Shown: piece after piece, positions 39,256-47,282 of the stretch
Layout of the letters: each line of letters begins with the position of its first letter
How positions within the stretch are numbered: position 1 is the stretch's first letter
Assembly (NCBI RefSeq): GCF_005144415.1
Contig: NZ_SWJE01000005.1
Location: forward strand, 229,828 to 293,827
Direction of reading: 5' to 3'
DNA: 64,000 nt
DNA from: Trinickia terrae
GTDB lineage: Bacteria; Pseudomonadota; Gammaproteobacteria; Burkholderiales; Burkholderiaceae
The notes under the pieces: generated by a model
What the model saw: only the letters and a program-made list of their open reading frames with translations
The model's database searches: none
What the model was told of the DNA's origin: nothing
Made by a program: the position numbers and the translations under genes

Positions 39256-40542
39256 ATGGTGACTGCGCTGCAGGAGACATCCGCGATTCCGGCGCCGCCC
39301 CCCGCCGGATTCGAACTCAGCGTGACTTCGGGGCTGCAGCGCTACGCCGTGCAGTTCAACGAGTTCGCGCTGACGAGTGCGTTCCAGCCGATCTTCAGCG
39401 TGTCGCACATGCGCGCGGTGGGCTACGAAGGCCTGCTGCGCGCGCACGACGCGCTCGACCGCCCGGTGCCGGCACTCGACGTGTTCGGCGAGGCGGCGCG
39501 CCACGGCGAATTGCACCATCTCGACCGGCTCGCCCAGGCGCTGCATCTGGAGAACTTCAAGATGCTCGGCGCCGAGCGCGAGTGGCTGTTCCTGAACGTG
39601 CATCCCGGCGCGTTGACCGATCCGTATCACGCGGCGGTGCTGTTCGCGAACCTGAAGCGCCTCGCGCTTTCGCCGCGCCGCATCGTGCTCGAAGTGCTCG
39701 AGCAGCGCGCCGAGGACCTCGACAAGCTCGCCGAGGGCGTGCGCCAGTTCCGCGAGGAGGGCTTCCTGATCGCGCTCGACGATTTCGGCGCGGGCCATTC
39801 GAACATCGAGCGGATCTGGCAGTTGAACCCGGACATCGTCAAGCTCGACCGCATCGTGCTTTCGCACGCGGCGCACCGCACGGAGATGGCAACGATCCTC
39901 CCGGGCCTCGTCTCGCTGCTGCACGAGGCCGGCAAGCTCGTGCTGATCGAGGGGATCGAGACCGAGCACGAGGCGCAGCTCGCGCTCGCCTGCGATGCGG
40001 ACTTCGTGCAGGGCTATTTCTTCGGCCGCCCGAACCCGGGGCTCGCGGACGGCACGCAGGCGTCCGCCTGTATCGGCGAGCTCACCGAGCGCTACCGCGT
40101 GCAGACCGAGGCGCGAGAGCGGCGCAACGCGAGCCGTCTCGCGCCTTATGTGCGGGCGTTCGAGCGGGCCGCGGAGCGGCTGGCGGCGGGCGAGCCGCTC
40201 GACGAGGTCTGCTGGAACTTCCTCGGGCTCGATCACGCGGCGCGCTGCTTCCTGCTCGATGCGAACGGGCGGCAGGCCGGCAGCAACATCGTGCTGCGCG
40301 CCGACCGCGCCGCGCGCGAGACGCGCTTTTCGCCGCTTGCCGACGCGCAGGGCGCCAACTGGCTGCGGCGGCCGTATTTCCGCGCCGCCATCGAGGCGCC
40401 GGAACGCGTGCACGTCACACGGCCCTATCTGTCGATCAACGAGGCGATGCCGTGCGTGACGCTGTCGGTGGCGACGCGCGTGGGCTCGCAGCTGTGCGTG
40501 CTGTGCGGCGATATCGACTGGGTCGAGGAGGCGCCGGCTTGA
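39256..40542 (+). CDS. EAL-domain cyclic-di-GMP phosphodiesterase with C-terminal sensor-like domain
   Basis: 428 residues from the ATG at 39256, chosen for the GAGG before it; the frame is open back to 39073. The EAL domain comes first: the signature is EGLLR in place of EALLR, but the catalytic residues are all there (E in YEGLL, N in LFLNVHP, E in VLEVLEQ, DD in ALDDFGAG, K in VKLDR, E in LIEGIET, Q in VQGYFFGRP). It should therefore hydrolyse c-di-GMP. The last 150 residues form a sensor-like domain (CWNFLGLDHAARCFLLDANG, RRPYFRAAIE). This order, EAL first and sensor last, is less common than the reverse. No membrane span is seen. Confidence 0.9.
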   Translation: MVTALQETSAIPAPPPAGFELSVTSGLQRYAVQFNEFALTSAFQPIFSVSHMRAVGYEGLLRAHDALDRPVPALDVFGEAARHGELHHLDRLAQALHLENFKMLGAEREWLFLNVHPGALTDPYHAAVLFANLKRLALSPRRIVLEVLEQRAEDLDKLAEGVRQFREEGFLIALDDFGAGHSNIERIWQLNPDIVKLDRIVLSHAAHRTEMATILPGLVSLLHEAGKLVLIEGIETEHEAQLALACDADFVQGYFFGRPNPGLADGTQASACIGELTERYRVQTEARERRNASRLAPYVRAFERAAERLAAGEPLDEVCWNFLGLDHAARCFLLDANGRQAGSNIVLRADRAARETRFSPLADAQGANWLRRPYFRAAIEAPERVHVTRPYLSINEAMPCVTLSVATRVGSQLCVLCGDIDWVEEAPA

Positions 40543-40599
40543 GGGCGTAGCGATCTCCATCGCGTACGATTGGCGCATTTTCGTTGGCGGACAGGGAAG

Positions 40600-41325
40600 A
40601 TGCGCGCACAACCGATTTTGCTCGAAGTCATCGCGACGACTGCCGCCGATGCGAAAGCCGCCGAGCGTGCCGGCGCCGACCGGCTCGAACTCGTCACCGC
40701 GATGGGCGAGGGGGGCTTGACGCCGAGCGTCGGCCTGATCGAAGCGGTGGTCGGCGCGGTGACGATTCCGGTCAACGTGATCGTGAGGCCGCACAGCCGC
40801 TCGTTCGTGTTCGATGCCGACGACTTCGCGGCCATGGCGCGCGACGTGCGCGCGGCGGCGATGGCCGGGGCGAACGGGGTCGTGACCGGCATGCTGACGG
40901 CATCGGGCGAGATCGACCGCGAGGGGTTGCGGCGCTTGAGCGATATCGCGAGCGAGGCCGGCGTGGCTGTCACGTTTCATCGCGCCTTCGATGAGACGCG
41001 CGATCTCGCCGAGGCGTTCGACGTGCTGCTCGGGTTCGATGCGGTGACGACCGTGCTGACTTCGGGCGGAAAGCCATCGGCGCTCGACGCGCGGGAGACG
41101 GTCGCCGAACTCGTGCGGCGATCGCGCGGCACGCGGTGCACGGTGCTGGCAGGCGCGGGGCTGACGATCGGCGCGGTGGCGGGCTTCGTGCGCGATACCG
41201 GTGTCGATGCGGTGCACTTCGGCAGCGGGGTTCGGATCGGCGGCAGCGGATTGGGCGCGGTCGATGAGGCGCGCGTCGTTCAAGTGCGCGCGGCGCTGGA
41301 TGCGGTGACCGGTGTTCAAACGTAG
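40600..41325 (+). CDS. cutC: CutC-family protein
   Basis: 241 residues from the ATG at 40600 with AGGGAAG just before it. TIM-barrel CutC signatures: LLEVIATTAADAKAAERAGA, DRLELVTAMGEGGLTPS, VNVIVRPHSRSFVF and VTFHRAFDETRD. CutC was linked to copper tolerance in E. coli, though its biochemical role is unsettled. It stands 57 bp after the EAL gene on the same strand and may share its transcript. Confidence 0.93.
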   Translation: MRAQPILLEVIATTAADAKAAERAGADRLELVTAMGEGGLTPSVGLIEAVVGAVTIPVNVIVRPHSRSFVFDADDFAAMARDVRAAAMAGANGVVTGMLTASGEIDREGLRRLSDIASEAGVAVTFHRAFDETRDLAEAFDVLLGFDAVTTVLTSGGKPSALDARETVAELVRRSRGTRCTVLAGAGLTIGAVAGFVRDTGVDAVHFGSGVRIGGSGLGAVDEARVVQVRAALDAVTGVQT

Positions 41326-41348
41326 AGGGCGGCCCCCGCTGGCGACAG

Positions 41349-41371
41349 GAACCCGGTTTTGAACCGGGTTC
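41349..41371. terminator. Hairpin between convergent cutC and symE-like gene
   Basis: Perfect 10-bp stem GAACCCGGTT / AACCGGGTTC with a 3-base loop, placed between two convergent genes. It can act in both directions; no long T-run is present. Confidence 0.65.
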
Positions 41372-41388
41372 ACTGCCTGCGTGGTCGC

Positions 41389-41616
41389 TTAAGCAGGCGT
41401 GATCACAAGCCGCTCGTGTTGGACTTCGATCTTGAGACGCTGCCCAGGCTTGAAGCCGGCGTGCCCAAGCCAACAGCCGGAGACCTTGAACCAGGGGTAG
41501 AGAGGCGGATCGGTGCGATAGCCGTGCAACTTCCAACGGCGGTAGCGCCACGATTGCTGAATCGTGACATGTCGCTCGGGAAGAGCGGGACGTGGGGTAA
41601 CATTGGCGTCAGCCAC
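41389..41616 (-). CDS. SymE-family toxin-like protein
   Basis: 75 residues from a GTG at 41616 with AGGAG 7 bases upstream. The pattern ERHVTIQQSWRYRRW, PWFKVSGCWLGHAGFKPGQR and LKIEVQHERLVI is the SymE/AbrB-like fold. E. coli SymE is an SOS-induced protein held down by the antisense RNA SymR, and it acts on RNA or the nucleoid. The gene stands alone between cutC and an accessory region. A LexA-like site lies about 140 bp upstream (41755-41774). An antisense RNA cannot be called by eye. Confidence 0.85.
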   Translation of the reverse strand: MADANVTPRPALPERHVTIQQSWRYRRWKLHGYRTDPPLYPWFKVSGCWLGHAGFKPGQRLKIEVQHERLVITPA

Positions 41617-41754
41617 GGTTGACTCCTGTGGTGAGTTGGCTGTGGTCAGCGGGTCGTGAGTGTTGGTAGCACTTGCGGCCCGCGCTGCGTTTACGGCATC
41701 AGATGCGTGTGTGCCTCCTGTGCAAGCGGTTGGGTTTGGCGGAAGTCATCGAAT

Positions 41755-41774
41755 CACTGTATGGATAATCAGTT
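41755..41774 (-). promoter_or_regulatory. LexA (SOS) box-like site upstream of the symE-like gene
   Basis: On the plus strand CTGT, 8 bases, then TCAG: the E. coli-type LexA consensus is CTGT-N8-ACAG, so 7 of 8 core positions fit and the spacing is exact. It lies 139 bp upstream of the symE-like start, in the same kind of position as in E. coli symE. Confidence 0.5.
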
Positions 41775-41818
41775 ATCCGATCAACCTATCCGTTCGGCCG
41801 AGGGGTAAATGCGGGGAA

Positions 41819-41841
41819 TCGGAATTAGTGAGACTGCGACC
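41819..41841 (+). repeat. Left copy of a 23-bp inverted repeat
   Basis: Begins TCGGAATTAG. It is the exact reverse complement of 43096-43118. The motif CTCAC-x-A-x-TTCC recurs in looser copies inside both ends. This is the look of insertion-sequence ends with several transposase-binding sites. Confidence 0.75.
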
Positions 41842-42009
41842 AGGGCTGTGGAACTGCAATTACCGAATTGCTGGGACTGGCCCGGGTTAAGCGTGTGGAC
41901 AAGACCGAAGGGCAATAATCGACCCGTTGCGGTCCTTCGCGAGATTGATTAGGCTCCCCGAAAGCGGCCCTTCAACCTCTATACCTGGGGGGCGACCTTC
42001 CCAGGTTCG
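41842..42009. other. Non-coding flank inside the inverted repeats
   Basis: 168 bp with a degenerate second copy of the end motif near 41865-41885. Together with the 41617-41818 stretch upstream of symE there is no recognisable gene here. Confidence 0.4.
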
Positions 42010-42915
42010 ATGTCCATTTCTAACATCAGGTGCGTCGGAGGCCGGGTGAACTTGCTTTGGTATTGGCTCGTAGAGCCGCACAGGGGCGGCCTTAACGACA
42101 CGGGTCGGAATGCAGGACTGACGCAGGACGTAACGTTCCATGACGGATCGCACCTTGACGTTGCCGTCTATCTCGACGAGCACGCGCACCCCCACTTCGT
42201 TCGAGTGAGGGCATTCGACGCTGTTGACATCTACGACACCGCTCGTTTTCTAGACCACGTGTCGGTCCTCGCAGAACATATGCTATCCGTGTTGAAGGTG
42301 ACATGGAGCGAGCGAACCGCCTACGTCCCGCTGAGTTTTTTCTGTCAGGAAGCTGAAGATGGTACGGGCGCGTCCATGCTGCTGCAGGATATGGGTGAAA
42401 GGGTGTTTGCTTGTGACGCGGCTCGGTCGCTCTTCGTCCACACGATGGAGGCAAGGCAGTCCCTGAGGCTGATCACCGATTCGCTAGACCCCGGCATCCC
42501 GGCTCAATATCGGTATCTTTCGCTCTACAAATTCCTTGAGATTCGATATCGCAACGACAAGGACCATTGGGACTGGGACGCCCTAGAGGCGGCATGCGCG
42601 CCACAGCTAGAACAGTTTGCAGCTCTGAAACTCGACCGAGATCTTCGGGGTGAACTCGAGCATTTACGAGACAGCTGTGCTCACATCAAATCGGGGAAGG
42701 GCAATAAGCGGCGGCTCGGCGTGACTGCGCTCCATCCGAAGGCACGGCGAGAACTAGAGAGGTTCATGCCCATCATGGCTGAAATCTGCCGCGCCGTTTT
42801 CAATGCCGACATGGCGGGAAAGGTGGAACTCAATCAGCTAACGTGGACGCCGGGCTTACAGAAACCATCTACGCCGCAGGGAGACGCAGTGGGGCCGGAG
42901 GGAGCACCGTCTTAG
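42010..42915 (+). CDS. Hypothetical protein between inverted repeats
   Basis: 301 residues from ATG at 42010; a GTG at 42046 with GGAGG before it is an alternative start. I recognise no family with confidence. The protein is soluble, without signal peptide or membrane spans. It has an N-terminal mixed part and a helical C-terminal half with the pattern YLSLYKFLEIRYRND and LEHLRDSCAHIKSG, which recalls HEPN-like or MauJ-like helical domains, a weak resemblance. GC is well below the flanks. It is the only gene between the two 23-bp inverted repeats, so it looks like cargo of a mobile or decayed element. Confidence 0.6.
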   Translation: MSISNIRCVGGRVNLLWYWLVEPHRGGLNDTGRNAGLTQDVTFHDGSHLDVAVYLDEHAHPHFVRVRAFDAVDIYDTARFLDHVSVLAEHMLSVLKVTWSERTAYVPLSFFCQEAEDGTGASMLLQDMGERVFACDAARSLFVHTMEARQSLRLITDSLDPGIPAQYRYLSLYKFLEIRYRNDKDHWDWDALEAACAPQLEQFAALKLDRDLRGELEHLRDSCAHIKSGKGNKRRLGVTALHPKARRELERFMPIMAEICRAVFNADMAGKVELNQLTWTPGLQKPSTPQGDAVGPEGAPS

Positions 42916-43095
42916 CTGCTCCGAAATCACCTGAAGCGGGTCGTTCTCCACTGACAGCTATTGGCCGAACTGATACGGCTCCCACCTACGTCAGTCTCAC
43001 GATTTCGTGGCGCCAAGCCGGCCACTCTCACGATTTCCGCGTCAAGACCCGAGCGCAATGCGACGAAATGATGGTTAAGCCAGTGATTCCTGGTG
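42916..43095. other. Non-coding segment with repeated IS-end-like motifs
   Basis: Two copies of TCTCACGATTTC lie near 42990-43035, before the full repeat at 43096. No transposase gene is present. Confidence 0.5.
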
Positions 43096-43118
43096 GGTCG
43101 CAGTCTCACTAATTCCGA
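43096..43118 (-). repeat. Right copy of the 23-bp inverted repeat
   Basis: Exact reverse complement of 41819-41841; together they enclose about 1.3 kb including the orphan gene at 42010-42915. Confidence 0.75.
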
Positions 43119-43410
43119 GCTCCACCAGTAAAGACGTGCGGGCCGTTTGTCGCGCGCGGGGTGGGGCGACAAGGTCCGCCCTTGTCGCCCCTGAACCGCA
43201 TCAGCCGCCGGAGCGGCCTCGTTCACGCATTGCGCATTGAACGATCAATTACTGGGCCGTTTCCTCCGCATGCGCCGTATCGCAAGACAAGGCTCGTCAG
43301 GCCTCTGCCGACAGTCAGCGCTAATTTGATTCGACTCGGCGTAATTCCGTGCCGCGTGCGAACGGGACGTACGGCGAGCGGAGACGGTAGCCCCCAAGAC
43401 CGCTACCCCG

Positions 43411-43540
43411 AACAGGACTGAGTGCGCTTCGGCCGAGGCCGTCCGCCGAGGACGCGCTTTTGGTTACTTTTGGCAAGGACAAAAGTGACCCCGGTCCCGG
43501 GGAGGGACGGACTGTACGGAACGCTGCGAAATCAAAGTTG
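43411..43540 (+). repeat. Dispersed repeat, copy A (130-bp core)
   Basis: The 130-bp core appears identical to 52684-52813 and has a diverged inverted copy at 52270-52398. Looser likeness to the inverted copy extends leftward to about 43265. The core holds an 11-bp stem (GGTTACTTTTG / CAAAAGTGACC) and a GGTCCCGGGGA stretch. The 43119-43629 stretch contains no gene. Confidence 0.85.
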
Positions 43541-43629
43541 GACGATAACGGTAGCGGACCAACCCAACCCGAACGAACCGCCACGAAATCAAAGTTGCAC
43601 GCCAAGCATGGACACGCCCTAGCCACGCC

Positions 43630-43962
43630 CTAACCGCCCATCCGCGAAGCCTTCAGCGCCCTCCACAGCGACCGCATATCACCGCGCGTCGCCAGCACGA
43701 GAGCGAGCGTCAGTGCGTGCGGCAGCAGCTCGGACGGATCGACAGGCAGCCAATACCAGCCGCTCCAGACCCGCACCGCGATCGTCGTATAGACGAGCGC
43801 GATGCCGAGCCGCAGCGCGCGCGCGGGCCACGAAACCGGCGTGCCCGCCGCGATCGCCGGAAAGAGCAGCCGCAGCACGATCAGCGTCGCGATCACGCCG
43901 TCGGCGAGCACGAGAGACAGGTCGAGCCAGCCGTGCGCCGCGAAATAAGGAAAGAGCCGCAT
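43630..43962 (-). CDS. Small holin-like/holin-associated membrane protein
   Basis: 110 residues from the ATG at 43962, four bases after the stop of the previous gene. Three hydrophobic segments: LSLVLADGVIATLIVLRLLF, ALRLGIALVYTTIAV and LLPHALTLALVLA. The end is basic (WRALKASRMGG). It resembles second small membrane proteins of phage lysis cassettes. No other phage gene is near, so this is not part of a prophage. Confidence 0.65.
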   Translation of the reverse strand: MRLFPYFAAHGWLDLSLVLADGVIATLIVLRLLFPAIAAGTPVSWPARALRLGIALVYTTIAVRVWSGWYWLPVDPSELLPHALTLALVLATRGDMRSLWRALKASRMGG

Positions 43963-43966
43963 CGCT

Positions 43967-44350
43967 TCATCCTTTGGGAAGTTTGTCGACGAGCCACGCG
44001 TAGAGCAGGTCGAGCGCCGGTCCGACATGACGTTCGCCCCAGTCGAGCGCAAGCACCGCGAAGCTCACGAGCGCCGCGCTCGCGGCGAATCCCGCGAACC
44101 ACGAGTCGACGTGCGGATAGCGGGACACGATCCATTTCGCCAAAAAGTAGCCGCCCACGAGCGACACGACGAAGTACACGCACTTGCGCCAGCGCGTGGG
44201 CTCATGCGAGCGCGTGAGGTAGACGAGCGCGCCGCACGCGACCCCGAGCGCGATCGCGACGTCGGCCGGCATGTGCAGCGTGATGAAGGTGATGTCGTGC
44301 GCCGGGCCGGTGCCGGCATCCTGGATGGAGGAGTCGGGAGCAATCGGCAT
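43967..44350 (-). CDS. Putative phage-type holin
   Basis: 127 residues from ATG at 44350. Three spans: VAIALGVACGALVYL, CVYFVVSLVGGYFLAKWIV and FAASAALVSFAVLAL, with a polar N-terminal tail and a charged C-terminal end (LVDKLPKG). Size and layout fit class I holins of lysis cassettes. It lies 99 bp after the chitinase gene and directly before another small membrane protein. In Serratia a holin-like protein with a peptidoglycan endopeptidase exports chitinases (type 10 secretion), and this gene is the best candidate for that role here. Confidence 0.7.
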   Translation of the reverse strand: MPIAPDSSIQDAGTGPAHDITFITLHMPADVAIALGVACGALVYLTRSHEPTRWRKCVYFVVSLVGGYFLAKWIVSRYPHVDSWFAGFAASAALVSFAVLALDWGERHVGPALDLLYAWLVDKLPKG

Positions 44351-44449
44351 GATCGGTATCGGTTCGGTATCGGTGCGAACGGGGCAAGGCGCGGCGTGCC
44401 GCAATGTTCCGCGGCACGCCTGCCTGCCTACCTCAGCGGCGAGCCCGCA

Positions 44450-47101
44450 TCAGGCAAGGCCGAGATCCAGCCAGACCTTGCTGTCGCCGGACGCCTGCGT
44501 GCTGGTGTAGTCCGGATTGCCAGGCTCCTCGTTCGCATTGGCCCACCACTTGGCGCGGTACTTGTGCAGCGCACCGCCCTGGTAGCCGTTGGTCACTTCC
44601 GAGCCGGCGGAGTACCCCTGCGGTTTCCAGGTGCCGCCGCCGCCGCTGCCCTTCGCGAGCACGGTCAGCGTCACCGAGGCGACGTCCTTGTCGCCCGCGC
44701 CGCCGCTGCCCGTGACCGTCAGCGAGATCGCGTAGTCCGTGTCGACGCTGACGCTCGGCGCCGTCGCGGACGCCGTGGCGGTGTCGGAGCCGTCGAAGTC
44801 CAGCCCCCTCGCGGACCACTTGTAGAGCAGCTGCGCCGGGCCGGTGGAGCCGAGGCCGCTCAGGCTGATCGGCGAGCCGCTTTCGACCCGCGTCTTGCCC
44901 GTGATCGACGCGACCACCGTGCCGCCGCTCGTCGGGCTCACGTGGAGGTAGATCGCGCTCTGGTCGATTCGCGAGCCGTTCGACACCGTGAGCTTGACCC
45001 AGTAGTAGGTGTCGACGGCCACGGTCGGGGCGATGCCGCTCACCACGGCGTCGGTCGAACCGTGGAACGGGAAGCCCGTCGCATCCCACAGGTAGGTCAG
45101 CGCGTTGCCGTCGGGGTCGAACGATTGGTCGGCGGCCAGCGTGAAGCCGTCGCCCGATTCGAGCTCCAGCGTGATCCGCGCGACGGGCGGCGCGTCGCTG
45201 CGCGTCTTGACGACCAGCGTTTGCGAGGTCGAGCTCGTGCGGCCCTGGTTGTCCTTCACCGTGAGCGTGATTGAGAACGAGCCGGCCTCCGCGGGGGCCG
45301 TGCCGGAGACGATCGCCGTCGTCTTGCCGTCGACGAAGCTCAACGACGGCACGCTGCTCCACGCATAGGTCAGGCCGGTGCCGACCGAGCGCAGTCCGGT
45401 CAGCTCGACCGTGTCGCCCACGTACACCTCCTGCGGGCCGTCGATCACGGCGACGGGCGCCTGCGCGTCCACGTTGATGCCGTAGAAATAGAACGGCGAC
45501 ATGTCGATCGCCTGCTTGCTGAGCGTGTTGCCGAGCCCTTCGCGCGCAGCGTTGGCGAGCACGCCGTTGTCCATCTCGATGGTCCAGGTGAACAGGCCGC
45601 CGAGCCCTTCCTTCTGCACGTACGCGCCTTTCTCCTTCACCGAGCGCGGCGTGTCGATCGACAGGTACAGCTGGAGCGCCGGGCTGTAGAGGTAGTCGGC
45701 GTTGGCTTGCAAGTCCGTGTAGACGTTGAAGCCGTTCATGCCGCTCTGCTTCTCCAGGTCGAGGAAGTTGTAGAGGATGTCGTAATACTCGCTCACGCCC
45801 GATTCGAACGTGCCGGTCGTCGTGCCCGTGCCCGGGTCGTAGGTGCCGGCGAGCGGCGACCAGCTCGAGATGTTCGCGTTGCGCAGGCTGCGGCTGTAGG
45901 CTGCGTAGCCGATGTAGATCTTCTTCGACTGGACGCCGCTCTTTTTCAGGTACTGGACCGCCGTGTCGATGCTGTGCTCGGTCTCGTCGTCCGGGTTGGA
46001 GCGGTACAGGTTCGTGTGATGCGCGACCTTGGGCGCCCACGGCGTGCCGACGAAATCGTAGGTCATCAGGTTGATGCCCGTGACGCCCGCCGACAGCATC
46101 CCCGGAATGTCCGCGAGCGCGAGCGATTCGAGCGACGCGCCCACCGCGATGCTGACTTCGACGCTCGGCAGCGCGGCCTTCAATTCGCGCACGAGCAGTT
46201 GGAAGTTGCCGGCGTCTTCAGGACCATGCGGGTTGCCGTTGCCGGGCATGCCCGGGTATTCCCAGTCCAGGTCGACGGCCGTGAACATCGGGAAGCGGGT
46301 GAGGACGTAGGCGATGCTGGCGACCAGCGTGGCGCGCCGCGCCGGATCCGCGGCCAGCGCGTGGAACGCTTCGCTCATGGTCCAGCCGCCCAGGCTGAAC
46401 GCGAGCTCCAGGCTGGGATTCTTCTGCTTCAGCAGACGCAGCCCGCCCAGCACGCCTTGCGCCTTGCTTTGCTCGAACAGCGCCTGATAGTCGTTGCTGA
46501 CCCAGCCCGTGAAGCCGCAGTTGCGATACGAGGCGACGTCGCCCCACGCGTCGACGAAGGTCGCCTGGTTGGTGCTGCGGCCGAAATCGACGGCGGCCTG
46601 CGCGATGATGTCCTTCTTCTCGCCCTGATCGCCGACGATGCCGGCGAAGCCGATCACGATCCGGTCGTAGGCCTTGGCGTCGAGCAGCATGAGATCGACG
46701 CCGCGTCCGCACTGGCTATCGCCGTAGCTGCCTTCGTAGCGTCCGTCGTACTGGGACCAGTCGGTGTAGTAGCCGAACACCTTGTACGCGTTCTTCTCAT
46801 AGGTGTTGTAGACGCGTCTGGCGACCCGGCCGGACGTGTAGGAAAGCTTCTCGGCCTCCTTGGCCGGATCGTAGCCGTTCTGGCTGTACTTTTTCTCCGT
46901 CCCGCCCACGGAAAGCGGATAGTCCGTGTTGCCGGGATCGCTCGGATAGACGAGCTTGCTGCTTTGCCGGCCGCCCTTCACCTTCGGGCGCCATTTGCCC
47001 GAGAGCGCCGGCGCCGTGCCGACGGGGTCGCCCGGCTTGCTGCGAAAGACCGGCGCGCTGTCGCCTGCGCCGCCCTTGCCGTCGTTGTTCGATTGCGTCA
47101 T
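44450..47101 (-). CDS. GH18 chitinase with PKD-like domains and C-terminal chitin-binding module, no signal peptide
   Basis: 883 residues from the ATG at 47101, with GAGG upstream. The N-terminal 100 residues are polar and Gly/Ser/Lys rich, with no Sec or Tat signal. The GH18 barrel spans about residues 108-490 with the catalytic motif VDLDWEYPG near residue 275 (the DxxDxDxE type). Three PKD-like beta domains follow at roughly 550-635, 640-715 and 720-810. The end is a CBM5/12-type chitin-binding module (KPQGYSAGSEV, KYRAKWWANANEEP). It should cut chitin outside the cell. Lack of a signal peptide and the holin genes downstream suggest holin-assisted export. Confidence 0.93.
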   Translation of the reverse strand: MTQSNNDGKGGAGDSAPVFRSKPGDPVGTAPALSGKWRPKVKGGRQSSKLVYPSDPGNTDYPLSVGGTEKKYSQNGYDPAKEAEKLSYTSGRVARRVYNTYEKNAYKVFGYYTDWSQYDGRYEGSYGDSQCGRGVDLMLLDAKAYDRIVIGFAGIVGDQGEKKDIIAQAAVDFGRSTNQATFVDAWGDVASYRNCGFTGWVSNDYQALFEQSKAQGVLGGLRLLKQKNPSLELAFSLGGWTMSEAFHALAADPARRATLVASIAYVLTRFPMFTAVDLDWEYPGMPGNGNPHGPEDAGNFQLLVRELKAALPSVEVSIAVGASLESLALADIPGMLSAGVTGINLMTYDFVGTPWAPKVAHHTNLYRSNPDDETEHSIDTAVQYLKKSGVQSKKIYIGYAAYSRSLRNANISSWSPLAGTYDPGTGTTTGTFESGVSEYYDILYNFLDLEKQSGMNGFNVYTDLQANADYLYSPALQLYLSIDTPRSVKEKGAYVQKEGLGGLFTWTIEMDNGVLANAAREGLGNTLSKQAIDMSPFYFYGINVDAQAPVAVIDGPQEVYVGDTVELTGLRSVGTGLTYAWSSVPSLSFVDGKTTAIVSGTAPAEAGSFSITLTVKDNQGRTSSTSQTLVVKTRSDAPPVARITLELESGDGFTLAADQSFDPDGNALTYLWDATGFPFHGSTDAVVSGIAPTVAVDTYYWVKLTVSNGSRIDQSAIYLHVSPTSGGTVVASITGKTRVESGSPISLSGLGSTGPAQLLYKWSARGLDFDGSDTATASATAPSVSVDTDYAISLTVTGSGGAGDKDVASVTLTVLAKGSGGGGTWKPQGYSAGSEVTNGYQGGALHKYRAKWWANANEEPGNPDYTSTQASGDSKVWLDLGLA

Positions 47102-47282
47102 GAGAAAACCTCGCTGAAAAGGATGGGATGTCGCCGATGACCGGCCAAGCCTCGATGCCGGGGCGACGGAGAAATCGTCCGGGAACGCGGCGGCGCGCAA
47201 CATGGAGGATCGATGGAAGACGCGATGTCAGCGCGGCGGGGGCGAAGGGGCGCGATCGGACGCCGCCGTTTCCGGCGGCGCT

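Noticed and set aside
37126-41373. Open frame of about 1415 codons on the minus strand
   Set aside because: It crosses the antiporter gene in another frame and the EAL and cutC genes in antisense. No protein character.
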